DNA from: Humibacter ginsenosidimutans
Lineage (GTDB): Bacteria > Actinomycetota > Actinomycetes > Actinomycetales > Microbacteriaceae
Length of the DNA stretch: 64,000 nt
Assembly (NCBI RefSeq): GCF_007859675.1
Contig: NZ_CP042305.1
Coordinates: 1,612,001-1,676,000, forward strand
Direction of reading: 5' to 3'
This document shows, one piece after another, positions 42,852-53,100 of this stretch. The notes under the pieces were generated by a model, which was not told where the DNA came from, made no database searches, and saw nothing but the letters and a program-made list of their open reading frames with translations. The translations under genes and the position numbers were made by a program. Position 1 is the stretch's first letter; each line of letters starts with the position of its first letter.

Positions 42852-45461
42852 TCAGAACCCGTACAGGTGCTGCCTTGCGTTGAACGCTGCAGGCCCACCT
42901 TCAAGGATCGACTCAGCGAGGGCACGGATGAGCGCGTCGTCAAGCGACCCGATGCCGCCATCCGCCGGCTTGCCATTACGACCGCTGCCTTCCAATGCGA
43001 CGATCAGCTCAGCATCGCCGAGCACAGGCACGTTGGCATTGTGAGTGCTTGCGATGATCTGGCGCTTACCCTTGAGCTCGCGGAGATTCTTGACAACGCC
43101 GTCGTAGACGAAGCGGTTGTCTAGGTCATCCTCCGGCTGGTCGATGACGAGTGGCGCTCGCGACGCCCCGAGGAGAAGCAACAACAGTGCAGTGGCCCGT
43201 TGCCCCTTCGACAGGTCGTCCATTTTCTTGAACTCGCGAGTCCCTGTTCCTGCCCCGATGTCGAGCTGAACCTCTACAGCGTTTCCGACCGAAAGCTCTT
43301 CGAACTGGCGCAAGAGGGACTCGCCGGCATCGACCAGTCCGCGGGCTTGTGCGCCCCGGACGGAGAACTTGTCCGCAAGCTCGGCCTGACCCTTGCGAGC
43401 AGCCTCAACGAATGCCCGCGTCGAGAAGCCATCGCTGTCGATGGCAGCCATGATCTGCGTCCGCTGCCCGCTGATCGCGCTTTCGATGAGCGACTTGATG
43501 TGTCGGCGGTCCCGAGCCGCGATCGGCTTGACGATGACGACACCGCCTGTTGCCGCGTTCGCAGTTCGGATCGCATCGTGCAGAGCTTCCACCCGTTTGT
43601 TCTCGTGCTCGGTGAGTTCTTGGAGGAGCGTCTTGCGGGCAGCGACCAGTTCCTTGATGTTGGCGTCGATGCTGGTCAGCCGCGGCTCCTTGGCCTTGAG
43701 GTCTTCAAGTGCCTTCGTTGTCGCTAGATACTTGTCGGGCTCAAGGCCATCCTCGACGAGCTTGCGCAGGACCTGTGCATGGTCTTCACGCTGCTCACGG
43801 ACAGCGTTCGTCCAATCAGTCGCGGCTGAGGCTACTGCGGTCTCCGCAGCCGTGATCGCCGCCTGGGCCTGTGTAGCGAGTGACTTCAGAGTGTCCGCAA
43901 GCATCGTCGTCGCAGTGCGCACGAGGCGGAGAGTGTCGGCTTGTGGCGATTCATCGAGCCCGTCATAGGTCGCACCGAGCTTCGCCGCCAGCTGCGTGTC
44001 GGTCAGACCCGTCAGGGTCGACTTGGCGTCCGCAACGCGGGATCGCCCTTCAGAGAACACCGCCTCGTCCTGGTTCAGCCGGGTGACCTCACTGAGCCGA
44101 GTGGGTACGTCAGTCTCCTTGAAGTGGCGAACCTGCTCTTCCAGGCGCGGGATGTCGGTTAGTTCGTCTTCGAGTTCGACCTTGTCCTTCTCAGCGCGCG
44201 TGAGCTTGTCGCGGTTCTCTTTCAGCCTTGCCAGCGTCGCCTTGTGATCGGCCGTCAGGTCTCCATTGCCCTGAAAGCGGTGGAGCATGCTGGCGACTTT
44301 CTCGCTGTCGCTCGCCAACTCCGCCAGCTCATGCTGACCGAAAATCTCAACGTCTCCGATCACGTCAGCAGACTGAAGGCTCGTGACAGTACCGCTGGCA
44401 TCCTTAACGACCGGAGTGTTGTTGACAGATCGTTCGATGGTGAACGTCTGAACCCTCGGCGAGGTGGCCTCGACAGTGAGTTTCACGACAGTGCCTGCGC
44501 GAAGCACACTGCTGACGATCGCCTCGTGGTCGGCCTTCGCTGAGGCCCCGATTGGCGCCAGACCGAGGACGTAGCGAAGGCTCTCGATGGCGGTGGACTT
44601 TCCCGTTCCGCGTCCACCGATCAACGCGGTCAGGTCCGGCGAGAGCGGGATCGTGACGCCGTCCAGGAAGCCGCCAACCCAGGAAATTTCCTTCAGAAGA
44701 GGACGCGTCTCCTCCTTGGGGTCAGCGAGAGTGATCCGAGTCTCGGGGGTGCGGACCGCAATCTTGAGGCTCTCGACGGTCAGCGCGCTCACCTTGAACC
44801 ACGTTGAGCCACCCTCCGAATCCAAGACGTCTGGGTGGGAGATGTCATCGGCATGGATGACTGCGAGCGGGTGCTTTCGGTCGAACGGCTTACGACGTTC
44901 GATAATGGCTTCCTGCTCCTGCGCAGCAGCCACGCTTGGCGTGATCCCCAGGGCATGGAGCCTTGGATGGTTGATCAGCTTGGCGAGCGGATTGCCCTGG
45001 CGACCCGTCAGCATCCCACTGTTCGCCACGTTAGCGTGCGCCGGAATGACCAGAGCACCGCGATCCGACATCTTCTCCAAGATGTCCTCGAAAGGTTGCC
45101 CGACAGTGCCGTTGTTGCACCCTGGGGTGACCCCGCACGCACCAACGGCCGCGTTCACATCGGCAGCAGCGGTGCCGGCCTCGAAGATGACGAGGACGTG
45201 AAACCCTTCAGCTGTATTGGCCTCGAATCCAGGCAAAGCAACGACGCCACGCGCCGTCGCGTCCTGGATGAGTCCACTCGCCGTGTCGATGGCCCAGTGA
45301 TCGGTGACGGCGATGAGCTCGATGCCAAGCTCGTCGCACTTGTCGAGAAGCGCCTTGTTGTAGTCCGCCTCCGAGGCGAACCTCGTTGAGGGTGAGTTAC
45401 GCCCTTCGTACGCGTACGGGTTGACCTGCAGAGCGGCGCGAACCCAACGAGCGCCGGCCAT
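42852..45461 (-). CDS. trlF: TrlF-like PHP-domain/SMC-like ATPase
   Basis: An 869-residue protein. The N-terminal PHP-type metallohydrolase half shows VTDHWAID (about 52-59), IPAHANVAN (139-147) and VIHADDISH (201-209). An SMC/Rad50-like ATPase follows with Walker A GGRGTGKST (282-290), a long coiled coil (about 400-650) and a C-terminal half with the signature region DLSKGQRATALLLLLL and Walker B PLVIDQPEDDLDN. This matches the TrlF family seen in defence islands. It lies 49 bp after brxL on the same strand, so it is probably part of the BREX transcript. Its role in the system is inferred to be nuclease or sensor. Confidence 0.85.
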   Translation of the reverse strand: MAGARWVRAALQVNPYAYEGRNSPSTRFASEADYNKALLDKCDELGIELIAVTDHWAIDTASGLIQDATARGVVALPGFEANTAEGFHVLVIFEAGTAAADVNAAVGACGVTPGCNNGTVGQPFEDILEKMSDRGALVIPAHANVANSGMLTGRQGNPLAKLINHPRLHALGITPSVAAAQEQEAIIERRKPFDRKHPLAVIHADDISHPDVLDSEGGSTWFKVSALTVESLKIAVRTPETRITLADPKEETRPLLKEISWVGGFLDGVTIPLSPDLTALIGGRGTGKSTAIESLRYVLGLAPIGASAKADHEAIVSSVLRAGTVVKLTVEATSPRVQTFTIERSVNNTPVVKDASGTVTSLQSADVIGDVEIFGQHELAELASDSEKVASMLHRFQGNGDLTADHKATLARLKENRDKLTRAEKDKVELEDELTDIPRLEEQVRHFKETDVPTRLSEVTRLNQDEAVFSEGRSRVADAKSTLTGLTDTQLAAKLGATYDGLDESPQADTLRLVRTATTMLADTLKSLATQAQAAITAAETAVASAATDWTNAVREQREDHAQVLRKLVEDGLEPDKYLATTKALEDLKAKEPRLTSIDANIKELVAARKTLLQELTEHENKRVEALHDAIRTANAATGGVVIVKPIAARDRRHIKSLIESAISGQRTQIMAAIDSDGFSTRAFVEAARKGQAELADKFSVRGAQARGLVDAGESLLRQFEELSVGNAVEVQLDIGAGTGTREFKKMDDLSKGQRATALLLLLLGASRAPLVIDQPEDDLDNRFVYDGVVKNLRELKGKRQIIASTHNANVPVLGDAELIVALEGSGRNGKPADGGIGSLDDALIRALAESILEGGPAAFNARQHLYGF

Positions 45462-45510
45462 CAGATCACCCGCCCGTCCGGCCGCATGGATACTCCGACT
45501 GTCTGCTCGT

Positions 45511-47568
45511 TCATTCGTCGAGTGCTTTCAGGAGGGCGTCCTGCGCGTCACTGTAGAAAATGAACGAGACTTTCGTAGCGACCTCGTCGCTGACATCGAG
45601 GAGTTGGCGGCGGGCAGACACCGGGAGCAAGAGGGCCGTCGCTCCCTTCTCCATCGCGTGCTCGGCGAGTTGCGCCGCGTTGAGTATCGTCTCGACGCCG
45701 CCGCCGAGCGACAGATTGCCGACAGCGATTAGGCCACCCCGGATTGACCGCTGGAGCATCGCCGAGGCCAGCGCGAGGAGGATCGGCAGTCCTAGGCCGG
45801 CACCGGTCTTGGCAGCGTCGAGCGCCCGTACCTGAGCGGTGAGGTTGTGCTCGCGCGGGTCGCGGTCGCCCACGAGTTGCCTCGCCTGGGCGATGAGGTT
45901 CTGCTCTGCGACCTTGAAGCTTTCCCGGAGCGTGGCGGGGGCTGCCTGGTTGAGTAGACCGCGTGCACCAGAGCCGGGCGTGTCCGCCGCCTCGATTCGG
46001 TAGAGCCCCGGGCCTACGTCGCCGCCGCCCTCGGAGATCGCCCACACCTGGCCGGGAGGCAGCGGATCAAGGCCGATCGAGTCGGGGCTCGCGAGTTCGG
46101 GAGTCGAGACGAACTGCTCGACTCCCTCGCCGAGGCGGTAGCCGAACTGGGTGTTACGGAACTCTGCTGCGCCGATGCGGCGCTGTTGTTCCTTGACGCG
46201 ACGGCGGCACTCCAGGGCGATGCGCACCGCCCATTCGAGGTCCTCGTCGGAGATCGTGGCTTCGGCGTCGGGATACAAGAGCTTGAGCAAGCCATCAACC
46301 GTCTTGTTGACGGCCGACAGGTCTCTGCCCGACAGTGCATCGGAGTAGTTGACCCGCCCCTGGATCGAGGTGAGGCGCGATTGGTCACGAAGGCGCGACC
46401 AGCACTCGGAGAGAAAGTCGCTCACGAGCCCGAAGTGTTGGGTGAAGTAGGTCGGGTTGAGCTTTGGAACGTCCCAGCCGGGCAGGTATGCGTGGATGCG
46501 GTCCATGAATGCCGTATCGTCGCGCATCTCCGGTGGCAGCGGAGAGAGCAGGTGGCCGATCCGCTGCTGGTGGGCGACATCCACGTCGAAGTTCCCGACC
46601 AACATGATCGAACCGTCAGCACGGATGGACTCACGGCCCCGGGAGAACTCACCCGACTCCATGTAGCCCTTCATGATGTTGACGCCGTCCTTTTGGTCGA
46701 AGGAGACGCCGGAGACTTCATCGAAGCAGACGACGTCGTACTGCGCGACGAGGCCGCGTTGCCCGGTGGCGTTGTTGACGAACATCCGGGCAACGGTGGC
46801 CTTGCCGCCGGAAATCAGGTGCGCGTAGGGCGAGACCTGCTGGAACAGGTGGGACTTGCCGGTGCCACGAGGCCCCAGTTCGACCATGTTGAAGTTCCGC
46901 TGTACGAACGGGACCATGCGCAGCAGGAGCACGTCTTGCTCGCGCTCGGTGAGTTGCGCAGGTTCGAAGCCCACTGACCGAAGTAGGAGGTGCTTCCACT
47001 GCTCCGTGGTGAACCGTGAGCGGCCTTCGGCCAGACGCGAGAGCGAATCTCGGGTTGAGAGCTGGATGGGGCGAAGCGACCCAATAGCGAAGGGCTTGCC
47101 GTTGTTCTCATCAGCGATTGCGGCGTCATAGAACAGATCAACCTCGGCGTAGAAGCCACCGGTCAGCATGCGCTCGTTCTCGCGGACAACCGCATCGTCG
47201 ATGCGCACGTCTCGGAGTCCGAGGCTCGGCAACTCGGCAACGTAGGCGTTCGACTTCGCATCGAGTCGAGCCTTCACGAGATCGATGAGCTTGACAGTCA
47301 TGCGCTCACGCGCGCGCGACTTGAAGAGCTCCTCTTCACCAGCCCGCACAGTGCGGTCGGCGAGCAGCCGGCGTACGACCTGGAGCCCCTCCTCGATCTC
47401 CTCCGGGTCGGTCGTGGCGCAGTAGCGCCCGATAAGGAACTCTCCCACGTAAGTCGGGACGGGATACGCACCCTTGAATTGCTGAGCCAGATCCTTGCGA
47501 ACGACGTACCCCTCGAAGGCGGACGCTGCGGTCGTGTCGATCTCGTCGAGCGTGATTGCCTCGGTCAT
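45511..47568 (-). CDS. brxL: BREX protein BrxL (Lon-like AAA+ protein)
   Basis: A 685-residue AAA+ protein. Walker A is LGPRGTGKSHL (231-241) and Walker B is DVVCFDEVSG; the NFMVELGPRG neighbourhood and KDGVNIMKGYMESGEFSRG are typical of BrxL. The C-terminal Lon-like part ends in LSLGGGVETILNAAQLAEHA, where the usual catalytic serine and lysine of Lon are not seen, so peptidase activity is doubtful. BrxL forms DNA-associated rings in other systems. The ATG at 47568 overlaps the pglZ stop codon (ATGA); the longer frame upstream is a shadow of pglZ. Confidence 0.93.
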   Translation of the reverse strand: MTEAITLDEIDTTAASAFEGYVVRKDLAQQFKGAYPVPTYVGEFLIGRYCATTDPEEIEEGLQVVRRLLADRTVRAGEEELFKSRARERMTVKLIDLVKARLDAKSNAYVAELPSLGLRDVRIDDAVVRENERMLTGGFYAEVDLFYDAAIADENNGKPFAIGSLRPIQLSTRDSLSRLAEGRSRFTTEQWKHLLLRSVGFEPAQLTEREQDVLLLRMVPFVQRNFNMVELGPRGTGKSHLFQQVSPYAHLISGGKATVARMFVNNATGQRGLVAQYDVVCFDEVSGVSFDQKDGVNIMKGYMESGEFSRGRESIRADGSIMLVGNFDVDVAHQQRIGHLLSPLPPEMRDDTAFMDRIHAYLPGWDVPKLNPTYFTQHFGLVSDFLSECWSRLRDQSRLTSIQGRVNYSDALSGRDLSAVNKTVDGLLKLLYPDAEATISDEDLEWAVRIALECRRRVKEQQRRIGAAEFRNTQFGYRLGEGVEQFVSTPELASPDSIGLDPLPPGQVWAISEGGGDVGPGLYRIEAADTPGSGARGLLNQAAPATLRESFKVAEQNLIAQARQLVGDRDPREHNLTAQVRALDAAKTGAGLGLPILLALASAMLQRSIRGGLIAVGNLSLGGGVETILNAAQLAEHAMEKGATALLLPVSARRQLLDVSDEVATKVSFIFYSDAQDALLKALDE

Positions 47569-49898
47569 TCGACGCCTCCTACCGTGGTTTGTGCTTGCGC
47601 TAGAACTCCACCGCTCAGGTCGAGAAGTACGACCCATGCGTTCGCTCCAGCGGGGGCCTGTTCCTCGTCGACGAGCACCTTGACCTCGCCCGGCTCGGTC
47701 GGCGACTTCGGGCCACCGACGGCGCTCGATGCGTCGGCGGGGCGAAGCCGAACCTCGGCAACCACTTCGGCTTCGGCGGGACCGTAGTCGATGCGGCAGC
47801 GCTGTCCGGTCCATCGAACAGCCTCAATCTGGGCGGGCCCAGTGGCCGAATCGCCGCGGGTCACGGTGACGACGGGAATCACGCACTCCTGGGGACTCAA
47901 ACCGCCGTGCTCGTATAGGCGGCCCGACTCGAATGCAGCAGTTCCCGGTGCGCTGACCATGTCAACGGACGAGTCCCAAGTCCAGGGCAGGATCGGGAAG
48001 TCCGGGCGCGCCGCGTTAGCCTTCAACCGCGCCACACGCGGCTTGCGGGCAGCATCACCTTCCGTGATCTGTATCGAGAGGCTGACCTTCTGCGCTGCTT
48101 TACCGGGCAAGAGGAACCCGTGATCGGTGACCACGACAACCTTCCGCCACCCTGCTTCGATTAGTGCACGAACACGCTCTGCGACGAGGTCGAGGTGGTG
48201 GTCGACGAGGTCCGCCATCTGGTGCCCGTGCGAGTGGCCCAGCGAGTCGATCATGTTCGTCTGCGTCCACGCCGTTCCGGCAGGGTCGCCGACCTGAGCG
48301 GTGTCCCAGTCGAGGAACTGCACCTCCACCCCAGCGAGGGCCGATCGCAGCACTGCACCCTTCACAGATCGCCCCTGATCGTCGGCCGCGTCGAAGGCCG
48401 CGCCGCCAGCCATGCTGATCCTGATCGGCGCCACCGCCGGCTGGCCGGTTGGCGTGACGCTGGGGAAAGCCGCCTGGCGCGGCTCCACAACTACCGCGAG
48501 ACCCGACAGTCGGCGAGCAACACGGGCGGCCAGGTCGTAGCGCAGTGCATCGACGTAGACCACGCATGTTCCGGCGACTACGTCGAGACCCGTCTGGCCG
48601 CTATAGGAGCCAACGGCGGCTTTCTGGAATGCTCGTGCCGACTGATCGGCCCAGGGGTCGTAGATCGCGGCGAGCGCGTGCGCGACAGCGGACCTATCCT
48701 GTGCGGTCTTGGCCGTCGCGATCGTCCGCAGTGCGAGGTCGTCGATCACGTGGCCTTCGTCGCTGTACCAGGCAATCTGAGTCTTGAGGTCTGTTGCTGT
48801 CGGAGCGGTCGCGACGCGGTCTGCCAGTTCGGCGAGGTGGCCGACGGCCTTCGCAAGAGGTGCCTGGCCGAGAACAGCCCAGACGCTGTCTTCGCGCGAC
48901 GTGTGCGCGGCAGCGAGTTCCTGAACGCGACCACGCGGGTCGGGATGAGTGCCCAATGCATCAAGCGCGGACCTGATGGCGTCCTCCTCATCGCGGTTCC
49001 ACGAGGGCCACGAGTCGGGGTGCGGGTCCATGTCTCCAAAGAGCGGCACCACGGAGGGCCGTGCTTGGTCGAGCAAGGCAGGGAGGTTCGGATAACGGCT
49101 CGGGTTCTCCGCAAACCGTTGCCATACAGTTCCCCACTCACCCGTTCGGCCGCCGAGCTTGCTGGCTGCAGTGAGAGCGCCGTCCCGGTCGGGGCTGATG
49201 CCGTAGACGGACTTGCAGGAGGCGACAAGGGCCTGCCATTGCGCACCTTCGAGCGAGGCCCGCACAGCGTCCGGGTCGTTCATCCAATCAAGGAGCGTGC
49301 GCACTGAGTCATCGAGCACGAGGTGGTGCAGGCGAGACGAATCGAGACGCCCCATACGTTTGAGATCGGCGATGTCCTCGAAGAGGAGCTTGTCCAGCAC
49401 CTGAGCGAGGGCCGCCTTGGTCGCACCGTCGCTCGCGATGTCGAGCCCAGCACCCTGCTTCGCCGCGAGGAACGAGTGCGGCGTCCATGGCGTCTGGCCG
49501 TGGGCGGAAGGCCACCAGTTCGAGCGGATCGCAACCTCGGCCAACGGTGCGAGCGAGTCATCGAAAGCCGCTGCCTCAGCCACGGAACCTCGACTGACAC
49601 CAGGCAGGTAGATCACCCACGGATTGCGCTCGTCTCGTTCGGCAAGATGAGCTGGCAGCTCCGCGGACTCGGGCGAGGCAAGAACGGCTCGAAGCCAAAG
49701 CGCTGGACCTCGTGCAGCCGCGGGGTCGTACTCTCCGAGCACCAAGATGGGCACTGCCTCTTGGAGGATGCGAATCACCGGCTCCCAGGTGCGCTCAGGA
49801 TCGGCCCACAGAACAGCCGCTGGGGCAGAGTTCGCCCCCGCATTGAAGGCAGCAGCGTCACGGAGGGCTTTCGCGACGACGGCACGGACAAGCGTCAT
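47565..49898 (-). CDS. pglZ: BREX phosphatase-like protein PglZ
   Basis: A 777-residue protein of the alkaline-phosphatase superfamily. The central domain starts at VVYVDALRYDLAARVARRLS, with the expected metal-binding aspartate, and continues to VVVVTDHGFLLPG and GRLYEHGGLSPQECVIPVV, the later metal ligands. The N-terminal half is helical and specific to PglZ. It is essential for BREX methylation and defence in studied systems, though its substrate is unknown. It overlaps pglX upstream and brxL downstream by ATGA, so the three are translated as a chain. Confidence 0.93.
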   Translation of the reverse strand: MTLVRAVVAKALRDAAAFNAGANSAPAAVLWADPERTWEPVIRILQEAVPILVLGEYDPAAARGPALWLRAVLASPESAELPAHLAERDERNPWVIYLPGVSRGSVAEAAAFDDSLAPLAEVAIRSNWWPSAHGQTPWTPHSFLAAKQGAGLDIASDGATKAALAQVLDKLLFEDIADLKRMGRLDSSRLHHLVLDDSVRTLLDWMNDPDAVRASLEGAQWQALVASCKSVYGISPDRDGALTAASKLGGRTGEWGTVWQRFAENPSRYPNLPALLDQARPSVVPLFGDMDPHPDSWPSWNRDEEDAIRSALDALGTHPDPRGRVQELAAAHTSREDSVWAVLGQAPLAKAVGHLAELADRVATAPTATDLKTQIAWYSDEGHVIDDLALRTIATAKTAQDRSAVAHALAAIYDPWADQSARAFQKAAVGSYSGQTGLDVVAGTCVVYVDALRYDLAARVARRLSGLAVVVEPRQAAFPSVTPTGQPAVAPIRISMAGGAAFDAADDQGRSVKGAVLRSALAGVEVQFLDWDTAQVGDPAGTAWTQTNMIDSLGHSHGHQMADLVDHHLDLVAERVRALIEAGWRKVVVVTDHGFLLPGKAAQKVSLSIQITEGDAARKPRVARLKANAARPDFPILPWTWDSSVDMVSAPGTAAFESGRLYEHGGLSPQECVIPVVTVTRGDSATGPAQIEAVRWTGQRCRIDYGPAEAEVVAEVRLRPADASSAVGGPKSPTEPGEVKVLVDEEQAPAGANAWVVLLDLSGGVLAQAQTTVGGVE

Positions 49899-52800
49899 TT
49901 GGCGTCCCCCGCCTCGCGCCGGGCGGCACGGCGCTCCTCAAGCGTCGGGTGCAGATCGTTGTGCCGTTCCGACCCGTCGGGATTTGTTCCACGGTCCTTT
50001 CGCCAGTGGACGTTCACCTTGGACCGGAGCACGTCGGCGGTCACAAACGGTCTGATGTTCAAGCGAACACCGTCATCAACGTCGGGCTCCCACCCGATGG
50101 GCTGCCCTGCCATGTCCTTCCATCGGACGTACACGTCGTAGGGCGGCTCGCCTTCGAGAATCAGTTGAAGTCTGCGCTGGAGATCTTCGGCGGCGGCCAG
50201 GCGTGCGTCAGCACCTGCTCGTTCCGCACGCACCTCGTGCTTCTGTCGATCGATCCACGCGCCAAGCGTTGTAAAAGTGAGCTTCTCCAGCAGCTGTCGG
50301 TCGAGCTTGTGATAATTGACGATCGCGGAAAAGCCGTCTCTCCGACCGTCCCAGATGTGCCACAAGAATGGCCTGTTGTCGAATAGCTTGACGTGTTGTG
50401 CAAAGAACGAGTCACGGAGCCAGTCCTCAAGCCTGCCGTTCTTTCCACCAGCCTCGGTCACAAGCTTCCGCTCAAGGGCGCTGGACCAGGAGTTGCCAAG
50501 CGAAGCCGCGAGCAACTCACGAAGGCGGGTCACGAGATCCGACTCGCCCGGCAAGGCAACCAGAGCCGCGATGCCGTCAGCGTCGGCGTAGCGGTCGAGA
50601 TCGTCGTCTGCCTGACTCGGCCATCGATAGCCCAGGATTCTCGCGACCCCGACCTGCAATGGGTGCAGTGCGCCAGACGGTGTGCCCTCAAATAGCCACT
50701 GTGTAGGGTCGGGTGATGTCGGAGTCTGTAGAGCGCCGGCCTCATCCGCAACCGACTGCCAGTGTTCGAGGTCGAACGGGACCTTCGCGAGGGTGTTCGC
50801 CGTCACACCTAAACTCGAGTCGACCTCACGGACGCTCTTGGCGAAGTCTGGTGAACTGCAGAATGCCCAAACCGCGGGGACGTGTTCCCGGCGCTTCGGA
50901 ATAATCACCGCACAGACGTTCTCGTATATCTCGCCCGTGTAGAGGGTGCATGGGAGCGCACCCGTCTTGCCGACTGCCACGCCAGGCTGACCCCACGCCA
51001 ACTGGCCAGCGATAGTCGCACCTTCAGAAATCGCCGCATCGCGCAATGCGCCGCTTCCACCCTCCCAAAGAAGCACTCTCTCGCGACCCGCGTACGGCGC
51101 AGTCCCAGCAGGCGGCCCCTGTTGGAGCGCCCAACGATCACCAATCTCCGGGATCTCCCAGAAGTCCCGACGAAATCTGAAGGAGTCCCCGGTGGTAATT
51201 CCTCCAAGAGCGGACGCCAACGTCGAAAGAAGCGGAAGCCCCCTGCCTGAACGTAGAACGATTAGAGCATCCTGATGTTCAAGCAGTTCGGCAATGGCGA
51301 CGCTCTCGAGAGTCCCGCTCTTCAGTGCCCCCGCCTTGTCGGCGGAAGACTCAACCGAATCAACGAAGTTCACCACTGTCGCTGAACCCCTGCCGTGGAG
51401 CACCGAAAGCGCGACCTTGACCACCTCGCCGGAAATACCGCTAAAGGCCCCGCCGCCGAGCAATGACACGAGGCTCACGCGTCCGTCGAGAAGGTAGCCT
51501 TGTCGCATTTCCCGGTAGCGGCCCAACTGCAACCAGTTCTGCGGGCTTACGACTGCGATCGATCCCCCGCTCGCGGTGAACGAGATCGCGCGATCTATGA
51601 ACGCTGTAGCCAGGTCCTGCGAAGTTCTCGGGTAAGCAAGATCCAGGAACACCCGGACATCTTCGGTCTGCTTGCTACGGTGAAGAAACGGCGGGTTTGT
51701 CGCAATCAGGGTGTACGTCCGCGACAACAGCAGAGATGCGTGAACGACATCTTCGGCGGCGTGCGCCAAGACCGTTTGGTCCTCCTGCTCCCGCTCCAAT
51801 GCAGCTTGCAGTGCCTTACGGGTTTCTACCCAATCGACGCTGATCGCCATGTCCCGGCCGAACAACGAATCATCCCTGGGAGCGGCCTGCACATCGATGA
51901 GTGACCCGAGCGAATCCGCGGTTCTAAACAAGGAATGTAGCCGAGCGAGTGACGATCGAAGCCCATCGTCTGTCCCGGCAAGTGCCTCCCAGTCCTCACG
52001 CTTTCCCCGAACCGGGATGCCGGAACAGGCAATCTGCGGAGCAGGGAGGTCGCGGAACCCACCCTGCTTCCACGCTTCGAGCGCGACGTTGAAGGTGGCG
52101 ATCTGAGTGCAGCGCGGGTCGAGTTCGAGCCCGTGGAGGTTGTCCCGGAGGACGGCATCCTGCGCCTCGGCCGGCGTGAGGCCCTCTTCCTCGGCGCGCA
52201 TGCGCCAGAGCATCCCGAACATTGCTACGAGAAAGTGACCGGAGCCGCAGCAGGGGTCCATCACCGTCACGTCGGCAGCGCGTTCAGGCCAGTCGCTGAA
52301 CGAACCGGCGGCAGGAGTGCCGTCCTCATTGCGGCGGAGATACTCCCAGCCTTCAAGGAGCGCGGACTCGGGGTGACGTACCGCCCACCATGCTCCGAGC
52401 GAGTTCTCCAGCAGGAACCGCACCATGTAGTTCTCGGTGAACAGCTGTGTGACGGGCGAGAGGTCGGCCCCGCCGATCTTGACGCCTGAGTCGTTGACGC
52501 GCTTTTTCTCGGCCGTCTGCCAGAACTGATACACCCAGCCGAGCGCGTCCTCCGTCGTGAACACCTCGGATGGGATGTCGAGCAGGAGGCGCTCTAGCGC
52601 GTTGCGGTGTTCGGCTGCGAACCGAACTTGTACGGCGGGGTCGGTGAGGCGGAACACGCCGGGCAGGATCTCCGACGCAAACCGCGCAGCAACGGCCCAC
52701 GCGTCCGGCTCGCCGAGGTCGGCGGTGAGGTCGCTGCAATCCTCCAGAGATAGCGGGATCTCACGGTATCCCGGATGCCGGAGTAGGCCGTTGACTTCCA

Positions 52801-53098
52801 GGAATCGGGCGAACAGCAACCGATGCCACTGCTCGTAGGCAACATCGTGTACCAGGTTGGTGAGCGGTGCACCCGCGCGTGCAGTGTCATCTCCGAGCTG
52901 CCGTGCCTTGTCGCGGAGCGCGAGCCGGAGTTTGTTCTGGTCTTCACTCAAGTAGCCCGGACGACTCGGCTCGGCGACCGCGAGAGCGCGTAGAGCATCC
53001 TCGGCAGCGCGTTGCGCAACCTCGCGAGCGCGCTGCGTCTGAGCGTCGAGAAAGCGCCGTTGGTCGGAGTTGAGGACCTTGGTAATTGCCGTCGTCAT
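49895..53098 (-). CDS. pglX: BREX adenine-N6 DNA methyltransferase PglX
   Basis: A 1067-residue methyltransferase. Motif I is DPCCGSGHFL (281-290) and motif IV is TNPPF (467-471), both those of N6-adenine enzymes. The rest (residues about 600-1000) provides target recognition; it has no nuclease domain. PglX marks a non-palindromic site on one strand so that the host is spared. The gene starts 2 bp after the brxC stop and overlaps pglZ by ATGA. The recognised DNA site cannot be read from the sequence. Confidence 0.93.
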   Translation of the reverse strand: MTTAITKVLNSDQRRFLDAQTQRAREVAQRAAEDALRALAVAEPSRPGYLSEDQNKLRLALRDKARQLGDDTARAGAPLTNLVHDVAYEQWHRLLFARFLEVNGLLRHPGYREIPLSLEDCSDLTADLGEPDAWAVAARFASEILPGVFRLTDPAVQVRFAAEHRNALERLLLDIPSEVFTTEDALGWVYQFWQTAEKKRVNDSGVKIGGADLSPVTQLFTENYMVRFLLENSLGAWWAVRHPESALLEGWEYLRRNEDGTPAAGSFSDWPERAADVTVMDPCCGSGHFLVAMFGMLWRMRAEEEGLTPAEAQDAVLRDNLHGLELDPRCTQIATFNVALEAWKQGGFRDLPAPQIACSGIPVRGKREDWEALAGTDDGLRSSLARLHSLFRTADSLGSLIDVQAAPRDDSLFGRDMAISVDWVETRKALQAALEREQEDQTVLAHAAEDVVHASLLLSRTYTLIATNPPFLHRSKQTEDVRVFLDLAYPRTSQDLATAFIDRAISFTASGGSIAVVSPQNWLQLGRYREMRQGYLLDGRVSLVSLLGGGAFSGISGEVVKVALSVLHGRGSATVVNFVDSVESSADKAGALKSGTLESVAIAELLEHQDALIVLRSGRGLPLLSTLASALGGITTGDSFRFRRDFWEIPEIGDRWALQQGPPAGTAPYAGRERVLLWEGGSGALRDAAISEGATIAGQLAWGQPGVAVGKTGALPCTLYTGEIYENVCAVIIPKRREHVPAVWAFCSSPDFAKSVREVDSSLGVTANTLAKVPFDLEHWQSVADEAGALQTPTSPDPTQWLFEGTPSGALHPLQVGVARILGYRWPSQADDDLDRYADADGIAALVALPGESDLVTRLRELLAASLGNSWSSALERKLVTEAGGKNGRLEDWLRDSFFAQHVKLFDNRPFLWHIWDGRRDGFSAIVNYHKLDRQLLEKLTFTTLGAWIDRQKHEVRAERAGADARLAAAEDLQRRLQLILEGEPPYDVYVRWKDMAGQPIGWEPDVDDGVRLNIRPFVTADVLRSKVNVHWRKDRGTNPDGSERHNDLHPTLEERRAARREAGDAK

Positions 53099-53100
53099 GG

